The notes below the pieces were generated by a model that worked only from the letters and a program-made list of their open reading frames with translations, made no database searches and was not told the DNA's origin. Positions 27,437 through 36,551 of a stretch of DNA of 64,000 bases are shown here, piece after piece. A program made the position numbers and the translations under genes. The stretch's first letter is position 1, and the number at the start of each line of letters is the position of its first letter. The stretch comes from Kiritimatiellia bacterium (lineage in GTDB: Bacteria > Verrucomicrobiota > Kiritimatiellia > UBA8416 > JADHWI01): positions 124,001-188,000 of the forward strand of contig JASLPY010000001.1 of the NCBI GenBank assembly GCA_030744755.1. Direction: 5' to 3'.

Positions 27437-27763
27437 ATGAAAAGGCTAGTGGTAGTAATGTTGGCAGTGATGATGCTTGCTTCAATGGCAACGGCAAACT
27501 GTGGCTCCTGCGCCAAGGATAAGAAGGCTGCAGCGACGGTAACCTGCCCCGTGGCTTCATCTCTTGGCGAGCTCGACCTTACGGTGGATCAGAAGACCCA
27601 GGTTGACGCCATCTGCAAGGCCTGTCAGGCAGAGTGCAAGAAAGAGGGTTGCTGCAGGTCCTGCCAGAAAAAGATCAAGAAGGTCCTTACAAAAGAGCAG
27701 AGCGCCAAGTTCAACGAACTGGTGAAGGCCTCGAAGAAGAGCAAAAAGAAGAAGAAACAGTAA
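27437..27763 (+). CDS. Cysteine-rich Spy/CpxP-like periplasmic protein
   Basis: This 108-residue protein has a signal peptide (MKRLVVVMLAVMMLASMATA) and a strong AAGGAGA ribosome site. The mature part has nine cysteines (CGSC, TCPV, CKAC, AEC, GCC, SC) and two LT-x-x-Q-type segments, LDLTVDQKTQVDAI (~49) and VLTKEQSAKFNEL (~85), the pattern of Spy/CpxP helical hairpins. The C-terminus is lysine-rich (KASKKSKKKKKQ). Spy-like proteins act as chaperones or metal-stress sensors in the periplasm; the cysteines suggest metal or redox binding. It has its own promoter and a terminator, so it appears monocistronic. The Spy link is motif-level only. Confidence 0.7.
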   Translation: MKRLVVVMLAVMMLASMATANCGSCAKDKKAAATVTCPVASSLGELDLTVDQKTQVDAICKACQAECKKEGCCRSCQKKIKKVLTKEQSAKFNELVKASKKSKKKKKQ

Positions 27764-27818
27764 GCTCTTAGCCTGTCATCTCGAGGGCACGGTGCAAGTT
27801 GCGGCCCCGAAAGACAAC

Positions 27819-27867
27819 AACCCCCACCCTTGTGGACGCTGAGTCCTTAAGGAGGGGGTTGGCTTTT
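27819..27867 (+). terminator. Probable intrinsic terminator of the Cys-rich protein gene
   Basis: AACCCCC at 27819-27825 pairs with GGGGGTT at 27854-27860. The stem extends through CCTT/AAGG with one bulge, and GGCTTTT follows. It is 55 bases after the stop at 27763. The loop is long and the T-run short, so efficiency may be low. Confidence 0.55.
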
Positions 27868-27893
27868 GAAACGGATTCTCTTGCCACAAGTGC

Positions 27894-29309
27894 TTAATCG
27901 AGCGTTACACAGTCCCTGTAGGAAGGTACCGAACAAGACCATCCCGTCTTGCCATTCAGCCACGACGCAAACCCGTTTGCCGATTCCGGTTCACCATGAG
28001 TCACGAAGACTCTCTTCGGCGGCTCGGTAATACCTGACAGCCATTGCAAGAGTTCATTCCTGTCGGCATGCGCCGAGAAACCGTTTATCTTCTCGATGCG
28101 GGCCTTAACCTTGTGTTCTTTCCCGTGGATCCGTATTTTTTCGACGCCTTCCAGGATTATCCGACCCAGCGTACCCACTGCCTGGTAACCGATGAAGAGT
28201 ACTGTGCTTTCTTCCCTGCCGATGTTGTTGACGAGATGATGCTTGACCCGGCCGCCGGTGCACATTCCAGAGCCCGCGATGATTAGCGCTGTGCCCCTGA
28301 TGTGATTAATGGACTTTGACTGATGCACCGTTCGTGACAATGTCAGCCCGGGAAAATCGCATGGGTGGTCACCGCGTTCAAGCAAAGCTCTGGCTTCTTC
28401 GTCGAACAGTTCCGGATGCCGGCGAAAGACCTCGGTAACCCTGATGGCCATCGGGCTATCTACAAAGGCCAGAAGGGGTGGAATCTTCTTTTCACTGAGC
28501 AGCCCGTTCAGGTGGTAGAGCAGTTCCTGTGTGCGCTCGATAGCAAAGCTTGGAATCACAACATTGCCGCCCGCCTCACGGGTTTCGTTGATAATGGTGG
28601 CAAGCGAATCCGGAATTGTAGCCGTGGGCTTGTGCAGCCTGTTGCCGTATGTCGACTCAACGACCACGTAGTCGGCTTGCGATGCCGACTCAGGATCCTC
28701 CAGTATCGGCAGATCCCAACGGCCAACATCTCCGGAAAACAGTATTGACCGTTGCTCTCCACCATCGGTAACAACGATCTTCACAGAACTGGATCCCAGG
28801 ATGTGCCCCGCATTACGAAAAGTGGCAACCACCCCTTCCGCCAGAACCACCTCTTTTTCGTAATCGACCCCCGTGAGCAATTGAATGCTGGCTTCGGCGT
28901 CTTCTATCGTGTAGAGAGGCTCCAGGGGATAAGGCCCTTTCCTTCCCTCCCGCTTGTGCCGCTTCTTCTTGTAAGCCACATCTTCTGTCTGGATCTTGGC
29001 TGAATCCAGCAGCACTATTTCAACAATATCGGCAGTTGCCCTGGTACAGTACACCTTGCCCTTGAAACCGGCTCTCACGAGCTTTGGAACAAGGCCGCAG
29101 TGGTCCAGGTGTGCATGTGTGAGCAGTATGGCATCTATGCTTTCCGGGTCAGCGGGAAATGGATCCCAGTTGCGACTTTTCAGTTTGCGCTCCTGGTACA
29201 TTCCGCAGTCGACAAGGAGTCGAAAACCCTTGGCCTCAACAAGGTAACTGGATCCGGTAACATTCTGGGCCGCCCCGAGAAAGCTAATCTGCATATTCAT
29301 AGCTGGCAT
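27894..29309 (-). CDS. MBL-fold metallo-hydrolase with beta-CASP domain (RNase J/CPSF-like)
   Basis: The protein has 471 residues from ATG 29309, with GGAAGGAAG upstream. MQISFLGAAQNVTGSSYLVE is the typical start of this family. The zinc motif is LTHAHLDHCGLVPKL (~60). The beta-CASP region carries STYGNRLHK (~195), GSGMCTGGRVKHHL (~360) and GFSAHADRNELL (~425), and VFVTHGE (~450) is the C-terminal histidine motif. Related proteins are nucleases of RNA processing, including YsgI-like exonucleases and archaeal CPSF homologues. It starts 16 bp after the EF-hand membrane protein gene, in an operon with an outer-membrane protein, which is not an obvious setting for an RNase. Confidence 0.92.
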   Translation of the reverse strand: MPAMNMQISFLGAAQNVTGSSYLVEAKGFRLLVDCGMYQERKLKSRNWDPFPADPESIDAILLTHAHLDHCGLVPKLVRAGFKGKVYCTRATADIVEIVLLDSAKIQTEDVAYKKKRHKREGRKGPYPLEPLYTIEDAEASIQLLTGVDYEKEVVLAEGVVATFRNAGHILGSSSVKIVVTDGGEQRSILFSGDVGRWDLPILEDPESASQADYVVVESTYGNRLHKPTATIPDSLATIINETREAGGNVVIPSFAIERTQELLYHLNGLLSEKKIPPLLAFVDSPMAIRVTEVFRRHPELFDEEARALLERGDHPCDFPGLTLSRTVHQSKSINHIRGTALIIAGSGMCTGGRVKHHLVNNIGREESTVLFIGYQAVGTLGRIILEGVEKIRIHGKEHKVKARIEKINGFSAHADRNELLQWLSGITEPPKRVFVTHGEPESANGFASWLNGKTGWSCSVPSYRDCVTLD

Positions 29310-29325
29310 CGATACTTCTTCCTTC

Positions 29326-31536
29326 CTACTTCGAACCATCTCCACTGGTGTCACGCTCACCGGCCTCATCCAGGGCACTAATCTCTTCACCGGAAGGCAC
29401 AGCGTCATCACCGCCATCTTTCTTTGACCATCGTTGAAGAGCAGCAATCAACAGCACGGCTGCTGCGCCCACACATACCATGGCTACTACGACCTTCACC
29501 CACCGGCCAACGGGCGTGCCCGATGCACCTTCGGGAAATGGCCTGCGTTTCGTGAACTGGCGTCGCTGCGCCCTGTTGAAGCGCATCCTTGCGTTAATTG
29601 CCCATCCACAGCCTTCAAGGAGTGAACTCAGATCCTGCCGGCGCAGCTTGAGGATAGCGACGAGGAGAACCGGAACAACGACAACAAGGGCAGCGCTTAA
29701 GAGTCCGCCCACAACCTGGCCCTGTGACATTCCGGACATTGTCTTGGTAATAAACGCGAAAGCCGAACCTATGGCAGCAGCGGAAACACTCAGGCCAACC
29801 AGCAGCCCGGCAGGACCGCCGGGAATCTTCGCAAGCGCTCCCGCCGCCGGGCTCCCCGCCGCAGGCGGCGGTGCCGCCTGGAGCATTGCGTCTGCACTCT
29901 TCTGAAGATCCTTCTCGTAGGAGCCTGACATTGCCTCAATCTTACCGAGGATGAAATTCCACAGGCGTTTGAAAGGAGCAACCAGTGCTTCACGCAAACT
30001 GATAGGATTCTCGATGATCTTGACCACTCGCGCATCGAATTCCCTGCCATCGGTATCAAAGAAGACACCGCGCTTGCCGACACATAGATTTCCCTTGGAA
30101 CCGGACGTGGCAGGGACCGCCACGTGCATTACCTTGTCATCCTTCTTCCCGGTTATTTCCAGGTACAAGGTGAAGATGTTGCTGGTCCTGGCCTGCGCGC
30201 TGTGCGAGGCAAGGTCGTCTACTTTCAGTGCCAGGTTGAACCATCGGCCATCGATGACAGCAGATCCCATCTCGAACATGGCTCTTTCATCCACGGAGTA
30301 AAGCTGGCCGAATCCCACGAAATTGTCCACGAACCTGAGAAGGTAACAGTGGTAGAGCAGAAGCTTCTCCAGTTCGAGGACTCCGTTCAATATGTAAGTA
30401 ACCTGCTTATCACTTTCTGCGAGTTCCCTCGCTGCCGCATCGAACGTCCCGTCGCGGTACTCGCGCAGCTTGTCGACATCCAGCGACTCAACACAGGCGC
30501 CCTTCTTGCCCGCGATGTACTCCTCGTATGGCGCAAGCCGCGAACGGACCTCCAGCCAGGCATCCTTGTCCAGGAAAGCTCCGACGTCCTTCAACAGGGG
30601 CACCAGTACCCGGCTCTTGAAATCGACAATCCACTGCCGGTATAGCGGGTTGACCTTCCCGGGATCCAGCGGCAGCCTGCTGTCTTCCGTTGGCCGTGCG
30701 AGAGGTTCCCTGGCCATGCAGGCGTTCACGCCTTCGGTCATCGTGAAGTCCAGGCTCTCCATCTCCGCTTCGGGACATCCAATCCGAAAGGCCGTCCCGG
30801 GCATGAATGCCAGTGCATCGGACATGGCGAAGAAATGGTCAACCTTGTCGGCATTGGCATTGAACACCGAGTAGATACCCGGAGTATCCGGACCAAGGAA
30901 CATCACCTCGTTCTCCTCCCCCCTGCACGCTTCCTCCCCCTTATGCAGCCAGTCCAGGTAGTCAATCGTAGCGTCCCAGAACTGGTTGAGATGGTCTTCC
31001 GTGATGCCTTTTTCGCCGCTTGCATCATCGGCTCCACCCGTACAAGCAAGGACATCCTCTATGAAACGGGCGGTTTCGGCATCCCTGGCTGCCGCCGTGA
31101 CGAGAACTCCATCTCCATTCAAGGGACGCTGCTGCAGGTCAGAGAGGAACGACCGGACCAGTTCGAGCGATATGGTAGAAGAATTCTCCTGGTCCAGTTC
31201 TTTGAGAACGTAACGCGCCGATCCGATGAGAGCATTTGCCCCCTGGGCATCTGCATTGATGGCGGAGAGGTCTATTGCGCTCTTGCCTTCGGCCAGGCCG
31301 CTGCGGTCGGCCAGAACGTCAAGAAGCCATTTGACGGCAGCCTTGACTTCCTTCGTATTGATTCGGCCGTTGTCGTCGCTGTCGAGGAGGTCCGTTAAAC
31401 GCTCGTCGCAACGAAACGCACCCACCGGGGCACTCGTTGCTACCCACAGTGATTCATCAAGCAGAAGAACATCAGCCAATTCTTCCGCGCTGTCCATCTG
31501 GAGCTGATATGTTTTCCCGAAGCGACGAAAATGCAA
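29326..31536 (-). CDS. Large membrane protein with N-terminal EF-hand-like motif
   Basis: The 736-residue protein starts at TTG 31536 with GGGAGGG seven bases upstream. LDSDDNGRINTKEV (~50) is a canonical EF-hand calcium loop, and other acidic helical segments follow. Residues ~100-540 are helical and soluble in character. Two or three hydrophobic segments lie near the C-terminus: GPAGLLVGLSVSAAAIGSAF (~605), VVGGLLSAALVVVVPVLLVA (~635) and VVVAMVCVGAAAVLLIAAL (~695). The C-terminal tail is acidic. I do not recognise the family. It is second in a run after a DUF481-like outer membrane protein (22 bp upstream) and before the beta-CASP hydrolase (16 bp). A calcium-linked envelope role is a guess. 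Confidence 0.7.
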   Translation of the reverse strand: MHFRRFGKTYQLQMDSAEELADVLLLDESLWVATSAPVGAFRCDERLTDLLDSDDNGRINTKEVKAAVKWLLDVLADRSGLAEGKSAIDLSAINADAQGANALIGSARYVLKELDQENSSTISLELVRSFLSDLQQRPLNGDGVLVTAAARDAETARFIEDVLACTGGADDASGEKGITEDHLNQFWDATIDYLDWLHKGEEACRGEENEVMFLGPDTPGIYSVFNANADKVDHFFAMSDALAFMPGTAFRIGCPEAEMESLDFTMTEGVNACMAREPLARPTEDSRLPLDPGKVNPLYRQWIVDFKSRVLVPLLKDVGAFLDKDAWLEVRSRLAPYEEYIAGKKGACVESLDVDKLREYRDGTFDAAARELAESDKQVTYILNGVLELEKLLLYHCYLLRFVDNFVGFGQLYSVDERAMFEMGSAVIDGRWFNLALKVDDLASHSAQARTSNIFTLYLEITGKKDDKVMHVAVPATSGSKGNLCVGKRGVFFDTDGREFDARVVKIIENPISLREALVAPFKRLWNFILGKIEAMSGSYEKDLQKSADAMLQAAPPPAAGSPAAGALAKIPGGPAGLLVGLSVSAAAIGSAFAFITKTMSGMSQGQVVGGLLSAALVVVVPVLLVAILKLRRQDLSSLLEGCGWAINARMRFNRAQRRQFTKRRPFPEGASGTPVGRWVKVVVAMVCVGAAAVLLIAALQRWSKKDGGDDAVPSGEEISALDEAGERDTSGDGSK

Positions 31537-31558
31537 GCGTTGGCCCTCCCAATTCCGG

Positions 31559-32326
31559 CTAGAGTTTCCAGACCAGGGATGCCGTCAGCGCGACATCATT
31601 CTTCTCAGCATCCGGAGCAGGTATGCTGTCGTACGAATCCTTCAGCACGACACGTAGATTCATGTGCGAGTTCATAGCGGCTTCCGTACCGACTTCAGCA
31701 TTCACCAGATACTCGTCAAACCCCTCAGGCTTGGGAACGTATTCCGCGGATTCCCAGAATCTGGAAGTGGCGCTGATCTCCTGGACCCACCGTTCCGCGA
31801 TACGCAAGACAGGGTAGTTGTTGTGTACGCCGTCAACCTTTTCCCACAAGTGACCAATGCCATACTCGAAGGCGAATTCGTTTTCGGCAGATTTGATGAG
31901 AAAGATACCAAGGCCCATACCAACGACTTCCCGGTAATCCACGTCAGCCATATTGTCGTGCAGTACGGTATTATCGACATACGCATAAGAACCGTTGAAT
32001 TCCTTTTTGTACGATAACGCACTCCTGGCATTCTGCGATGTTGGCTCCTTCTCAGAACCTCCTTCGTCATCATCGACCCTGCTCTCACCATAGGATCCTT
32101 CAACCACGAATCCGATGCGATCATTGCCAAAATCACGTTCAGTTCCCAGGCTCACGTTGCCCAGCATTGTCTCGCTGTTTCCATCGGTGAAGTCCAGCCC
32201 AACCGCAAGGGTCGTATTCCATGTCTCGTCCGCAACTTCATCAGCCAGCGCCGGCACCACGGTTTGCGTACCAATATATGCACTTACCAATGCAACAGTC
32301 ATACCCATGAGAATCTTATGTACCAC
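31559..32326 (-). CDS. DUF481-like outer membrane beta-barrel protein
   Basis: The protein has 255 residues from GTG 32326 (AAAGG nine bases upstream) and a signal peptide (MGMTVALVSAYIGTQTVVPA). The repeated pattern of amphipathic strands (LAVGLDFTDGNSETMLGNVS, VVEGSYGESRVDDDEG, YGIGHLWEKVDGVH) and the C-terminal VALTASLVWKL ending on a hydrophobic residue suit an outer-membrane barrel. The GNSET segment and overall length resemble DUF481 (YdiY-like). Function is unknown. It lies 51 bp downstream of the frameshifted pilT. Confidence 0.75.
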   Translation of the reverse strand: MVHKILMGMTVALVSAYIGTQTVVPALADEVADETWNTTLAVGLDFTDGNSETMLGNVSLGTERDFGNDRIGFVVEGSYGESRVDDDEGGSEKEPTSQNARSALSYKKEFNGSYAYVDNTVLHDNMADVDYREVVGMGLGIFLIKSAENEFAFEYGIGHLWEKVDGVHNNYPVLRIAERWVQEISATSRFWESAEYVPKPEGFDEYLVNAEVGTEAAMNSHMNLRVVLKDSYDSIPAPDAEKNDVALTASLVWKL

Positions 32327-32377
32327 AATCCAATGCCTTTCGACTCAGTTCTTAAACCACCCCTCACTTTACAGACA

Positions 32378-33476
32378 CTAAAGATTCATGTCATCCCCAT
32401 TCAGTCTAAGCTGGATGCCTGCCTTCTCAAACCTCGTAATAAGATCATCCTTGGCTACAGCCTTTATATAGGCATCCTTGGCGTCGATTGTTCCCTGCCC
32501 GACAAGGTCTGTGAGTGACTCGTTCAAAAGGACCATACCCTTGCTTCGGCCAATCTGCATCGCAGATGGAACCTGGTGCAGTTTTCCATCCCTGATCATG
32601 GCCGCGATGGCCTTGTCTACGATCAGGACCTCGAGCGCAGCCACGCGGCCCTTGGGGTTTCGCTTGCAGAGAGTCTGCGCTACGACTCCCTATTAGAGAG
32701 CTTGCCAGCATCGTGCGAATCTGGTTCTGCCGATCCGCGGGAAACGCATCTATGATCCGATCAACCGTACTTATTGCCGTATTGGTGTGAAGCGTTCCAA
32801 ACACAAGGTGTCCGGTCTCGGCTGTTTCCAGGGCGATCTCTATTGTCTCCAGATCCCGCATTTCCCCGACCAGCACAACGTCGGGGTCCTGGCGCAACGC
32901 GGCTCGCAACGCCGTGGAGAAACTTGACGTGTGCCGTTTTATCTCCCTTTGGTTGATGAGGCATTTTTTCTCCTGGTGAACGAATTCAATGGGATCTTCA
33001 ATCGTAATGATATGGTCCAGGCGCGTCATGTTTATCAGGTCTATCATTGCAGCCAGCGTAGTACTCTTGCCGCTGCCCGTGGGACCGGTAACCACGACGA
33101 GGCCTTTGGACAGATAGCAGAAGTTCCTGACGCCTTCGGGCAGGCCCAGCTCGTCCGCGGTGAGCACCTTTGCCGGAATCACACGGAAGACTGCGCCCAT
33201 GCCCATCCTGTCCCTGAAAACGTTGGCCCTCAACCTGACAAAGCCTGGCATGTCGTAGGCAAAGTCCGTATCGTTCTTTTCCATGAATTCCTGCTGGTTC
33301 CTCTCGGGGATTATCTCCGCTATGAAATGCTCCATGTCGGTATTCTCGAGGACAGGCAGGTCCAGCTGCCGCATCTCGCCACTTTCACGTATCATTGGGC
33401 GGCGTCCCGCAGATATATGCAAGTCGCTGCCGTCCGCTTCTACGAGCATTCTGAAGAGTGCATCGATCTCGGCCAT
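32378..33476 (-). pseudogene. pilT: Type IV pilus twitching/retraction ATPase PilT, one-base frameshift
   Basis: The first frame (33476-32688) gives 263 residues with the PilT start MAEIDALFRMLVEADGSDLH, Walker A GPTGSGKSTTLAAM (~133), an Asp box and Walker B DVVLVGEMRDLE (~200), and the His box GHLVFGTLHTNTA (~228). After TMLASSLIG the frame breaks: one extra base at about 32687-32690. Frame two (32686-32378) continues VVAQTLCKRNPKGRVAALEV to a normal C-terminus (IQLRLNGDDMNL). The repaired protein would be 365 residues, usual for PilT. PilT hexamers pull type IV pili inward. The event is a lone indel with both halves well conserved, so it is a recent mutation or a sequencing error. AAGGAGACC precedes the ATG. 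No other pilus genes are in the window. Confidence 0.9.
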
Positions 33477-33710
33477 GGAAGGTCTCCTTGTTTATATAGC
33501 CCGCTCACAATGTGCATGATGTTGACCGCTTTTTCGAGGGCAAATACTGGCAAGTAATCCCAATGGAAGATAGCATTCGTGCTTCATGGCGCTCTTAAAA
33601 GGGCCCTGATTCACGTTTACTGCAACACATGGGTGCTTGAGGCCTGGGGTACAGTGTTTCCCTGTGCAGTAACGGCGCAGAGGCGCTAGAGAACCCGGTA
33701 GGCACTGGCT

Positions 33711-35024
33711 CTACCAGCCTTCCTCGTCCTCGTCTTCGCGATCACGATAGATGTTGAGGTCCACCAGTTGCACGGAATCCAGCCCGAATGATGCCCGGTC
33801 GAAGTTCTCACTGATACCCGTTACCTTGCCCTTTTCGATCTTGTCCAGTTTAAGGGTCATCGTTCCACCCGCGTGAAAATGCACCCGTACATCCTCCGCG
33901 TACCGCCTGGCACGTTCAGCCTTCTCGCTCGACAGGAAGACTTTCACAACCCTGTCGAATGGGATCTTGAGCGTCGCGTACGATGTGCCGAAACTCACGT
34001 TACCGCTATTTATCGACAGCAGATCGCCCGTGATCTTGTCGCCGTTAATCAGCTCTATAACGTCTTCCTTCGTATCCGAACCCTTCGAAGGCGATCGAGG
34101 AATGGTACCATCCCAGTTCGATACCCTGATATTGCTGACCTTAAGCGGATTTGAATACGCGTAAAGCGCAATCCCAGTACCGCCGCCGGCAAAACTATTG
34201 GGATCCGTCCAAGTCGTCACCATCTGTCCGTCCATTAGGAGGGTCGTGGATTTGTTCTTTTTGTTAACCAGCAATTGGAAGTGGGCTTTTCGTTTGCCCA
34301 TGAAGTTAAACATTGCGTGAGGCATGCCCGAAGACGAACCGCTGCGGTACAGACGTATGTATGAGCTTGAAGGCCGCATGCAGTAATTGTTTCCCGAGTA
34401 GCTGGTGATGGTATCCGTATAGAATGAAAAGCGAAACTCCGGGTAGTGGGTTTTCCAGGCAACTTCCATCTCGATACTTGCCATATCAGGAAGGTTCATT
34501 TCGCGACCGAACGTGCCACTGCCTTTTGAGTACAACGCATTCTTCTTCAGCGTCCACGATTCCGGCGGAGTGATGGTCCACTCCTCTTTGCTGTTAGGCC
34601 CCGTGAAACCTGCCGCGGCGATTCTGCGTCCCGGGGTAATAGAAGCCAGCATCAGTCTGTTGATGGTCAGTTTCCCTGCCTGCAACGTCTTTACAACCAG
34701 GTTCGTGCCGTCGAGGGAAACCATATCAGCCCTTATCACGTCATCATTTGTGAGCCGAAAACTGCTGCTCCCGCCTGACTGTCCCCCGTCGCCCGACATC
34801 TTTACCTGCGCAATATTTTCAAGCTCAAACGTTATTGGCGAACCAGTATCCTCGCGGTTCCACACAACCCCTTTCCCGGGCGTCGCGGAATCCAGCCTGC
34901 CGTGAAGAGCATCCCCATTTTCGAACATGAGAATATCCCTGTCTTCAGCATTGCCAACGATGGCCAGTACCAACACCGCAGAAAGGAAAAGCCCGAAAGA
35001 TAACCTCTTAGAGATCGAAGTCAT
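33711..35024 (-). CDS. Secreted NGD-repeat protein with lectin-like central domain (paralogue 2)
   Basis: This 437-residue protein starts at ATG 35024, behind GAGGAGGAAGG, and overlaps the upstream paralogue by 17 bases. It has a signal peptide (LSFGLFLSAVLVLAIVGNA). Two short beta units at the N-terminus (MFENGDALHGRLDSATPGK; LTNDDVIRADMVSLDGTNLV) and two at the C-terminus (LINGDKITGDLLSINSGNVS; then the GGTMTLKLDKIEKGKVTG unit) flank a ~200-residue jelly-roll-like middle with WTLKKNALYSKGSG and EMEVAWKTHYPEFRFSF, reminiscent of LamG/DUF1080. The acidic end is DREDEDEEGW. I do not know a named family. It is the last gene of the MoxR-BatA operon before a 233-bp gap. Confidence 0.75.
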   Translation of the reverse strand: MTSISKRLSFGLFLSAVLVLAIVGNAEDRDILMFENGDALHGRLDSATPGKGVVWNREDTGSPITFELENIAQVKMSGDGGQSGGSSSFRLTNDDVIRADMVSLDGTNLVVKTLQAGKLTINRLMLASITPGRRIAAAGFTGPNSKEEWTITPPESWTLKKNALYSKGSGTFGREMNLPDMASIEMEVAWKTHYPEFRFSFYTDTITSYSGNNYCMRPSSSYIRLYRSGSSSGMPHAMFNFMGKRKAHFQLLVNKKNKSTTLLMDGQMVTTWTDPNSFAGGGTGIALYAYSNPLKVSNIRVSNWDGTIPRSPSKGSDTKEDVIELINGDKITGDLLSINSGNVSFGTSYATLKIPFDRVVKVFLSSEKAERARRYAEDVRVHFHAGGTMTLKLDKIEKGKVTGISENFDRASFGLDSVQLVDLNIYRDREDEDEEGW

Positions 35025-36471
35025 CGCCTTCCTCCTCTTCTTTCTCCCTGTATACATTGAACTCAAGAGATTTGAATGCCGCCACCGGCATGGTGACCAT
35101 ACCGAAGTTCTCACTGCTGCCCTTCAGCTTGGAGTTCTCGATGGAAGTCAACTGCACGGTAACAGTCCCTCCCGACGCAAAACTGGCTTTCACGTCCGAC
35201 TTGTTTCGCCGGGCTCTTTCCATGTTATCCGGCGACAAATCCACGGCCACAACTCTCTGAACGGGGATCGTGAGAGTTGCGTAAGAAGTCTTGAATTGAG
35301 CAGTTCCGTCAGCAATTGACAGGAGGGAACCGGTCACTTTGTCCCCGTTAACGAACTTGATTGTATCGTCTCCACCCTCCCCGGCTGAGACACCAGCTTC
35401 CGATGGCAACTTGCCACCCCAGGAGGAGATTCTTATTCTTGAGACCTTGAAATTACCCTGCGTCTGGGGTTGGAAGAGAATCCCTTTGCCGAGCCCCGAG
35501 AAACCGGCGCTCGCCGGGAACTGCTTGACAACCGTATCGTTGACCATAAGAACGATTGCCTTGTTCTCTCTATCAACCATGATGTTGAGCTTGGCTTTCC
35601 CCTTCGCCGTGTTTGCAAACTGCTGAACACTGGCGCTGCCCAGGCTCTGCTGGTTTCCATTCCTGTTACATTTGTACATGTGGATGGACGTATTGCTGAC
35701 CTGAAGCATGTAGCAGTTTCCGTAGTACTGCTGAAGGTTATCCGTAAGAAATGCGAATATGAACTGCGGGTACCCCCGCCACGCTATTTCGAACTCGATA
35801 TCAACAGAATCCGGCATCTTCTCTATTATCTTCCCTATGGGATAAGCCTGCAATGCATACAGTGCATTGTCCCTGAACTTCCATGCCTGCAGGTTGCCGT
35901 GGTTCTGAACGGTCCAGCTTGCAAGGTCAGACGGGCCTTCAAAAATTGCCGTTGATCCTTTCGTGTTGGGATGAATGGCCTTTATCATTACCTTCTCGAT
36001 ACTCATACGGCCTGCATACCATGTGTCGAACACCAGCTTCTCGCTGTCAAGAGAAACGATCCTGCCCATCAGGACGTCATCGTTGGTGAGGATCACGCTG
36101 GCTCCGGTTGTGTCGGCAACAACCCTTCGCCCGGCCAATTTGATCTTTGAAACATTGGCCAGGGAAAAGAGTATGGGATCCTTGACGTGCTCATGCCGCC
36201 ATTTCAGCCCGTACTTGGCCTCTGAATAGGACACCAGGGAACCGTGTACCCCGTCCTTGTTGACGAATTGAAGCAGGTCCGAGCTCTTCCCATCCGATGC
36301 TCCCGCAGCAGCGGGGGCATCCCCTCCCCCTGAAGGCGCAGGCACTGAGATCGAGGGGGCAGCCGGGCCTGCCGGCTCCGGTACCTCCAGGACTATTTCC
36401 GCGGAAGCGTTCGACAATGCGATCCCGAAAGCAACCATGGCTGAAGCCATTCTTGATTGCCATTTTCTCAT
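35008..36471 (-). CDS. Secreted NGD-repeat protein with lectin-like central domain (paralogue 1)
   Basis: The 487-residue protein has a signal peptide (MASAMVAFGIALSNASA) and then a proline/glycine-rich linker (PEPAGPAAPSISVPAP). The layout matches the gene after it: units FVNKDGVHGSLVSYSEAKYG and LTNDDVLMGRIVSLDSEKLV, a jelly-roll-like centre (WTVQNHGNLQAWKFRDNALY; DIEFEIAWRGYPQFIFAF), then FVNGDKVTGSLLSIADGTAQ and GGTVTVQLTSIENSKLKG. A shared unit is [N-G/D-D]-x-ϕ-x-G-x-L-x-S-ϕ followed by a SYATLTIPVQRV-type strand pair. The ATG at 36471 follows GGGAGATGA. The 80-bp gap to the cyclase-like gene is the largest inside the operon. Function unknown; extracytoplasmic binding is likely. Confidence 0.75.
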   Translation of the reverse strand: MRKWQSRMASAMVAFGIALSNASAEIVLEVPEPAGPAAPSISVPAPSGGGDAPAAAGASDGKSSDLLQFVNKDGVHGSLVSYSEAKYGLKWRHEHVKDPILFSLANVSKIKLAGRRVVADTTGASVILTNDDVLMGRIVSLDSEKLVFDTWYAGRMSIEKVMIKAIHPNTKGSTAIFEGPSDLASWTVQNHGNLQAWKFRDNALYALQAYPIGKIIEKMPDSVDIEFEIAWRGYPQFIFAFLTDNLQQYYGNCYMLQVSNTSIHMYKCNRNGNQQSLGSASVQQFANTAKGKAKLNIMVDRENKAIVLMVNDTVVKQFPASAGFSGLGKGILFQPQTQGNFKVSRIRISSWGGKLPSEAGVSAGEGGDDTIKFVNGDKVTGSLLSIADGTAQFKTSYATLTIPVQRVVAVDLSPDNMERARRNKSDVKASFASGGTVTVQLTSIENSKLKGSSENFGMVTMPVAAFKSLEFNVYREKEEEEGDDFDL

Positions 36472-36551
36472 TACTCATCTCCCTTCCGGCGGTGTCATGA
36501 GGCGTATAACGCGGCATGTCCGGCGCACCGATATTCTACTGCTAGTAATCC

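Noticed and set aside
33477-33710. tRNA or other RNA gene in the 233-bp gap after the NGD-repeat genes
   Set aside because: No cloverleaf, T-loop consensus or terminator could be recognised; only the pilT ribosome site is clear.
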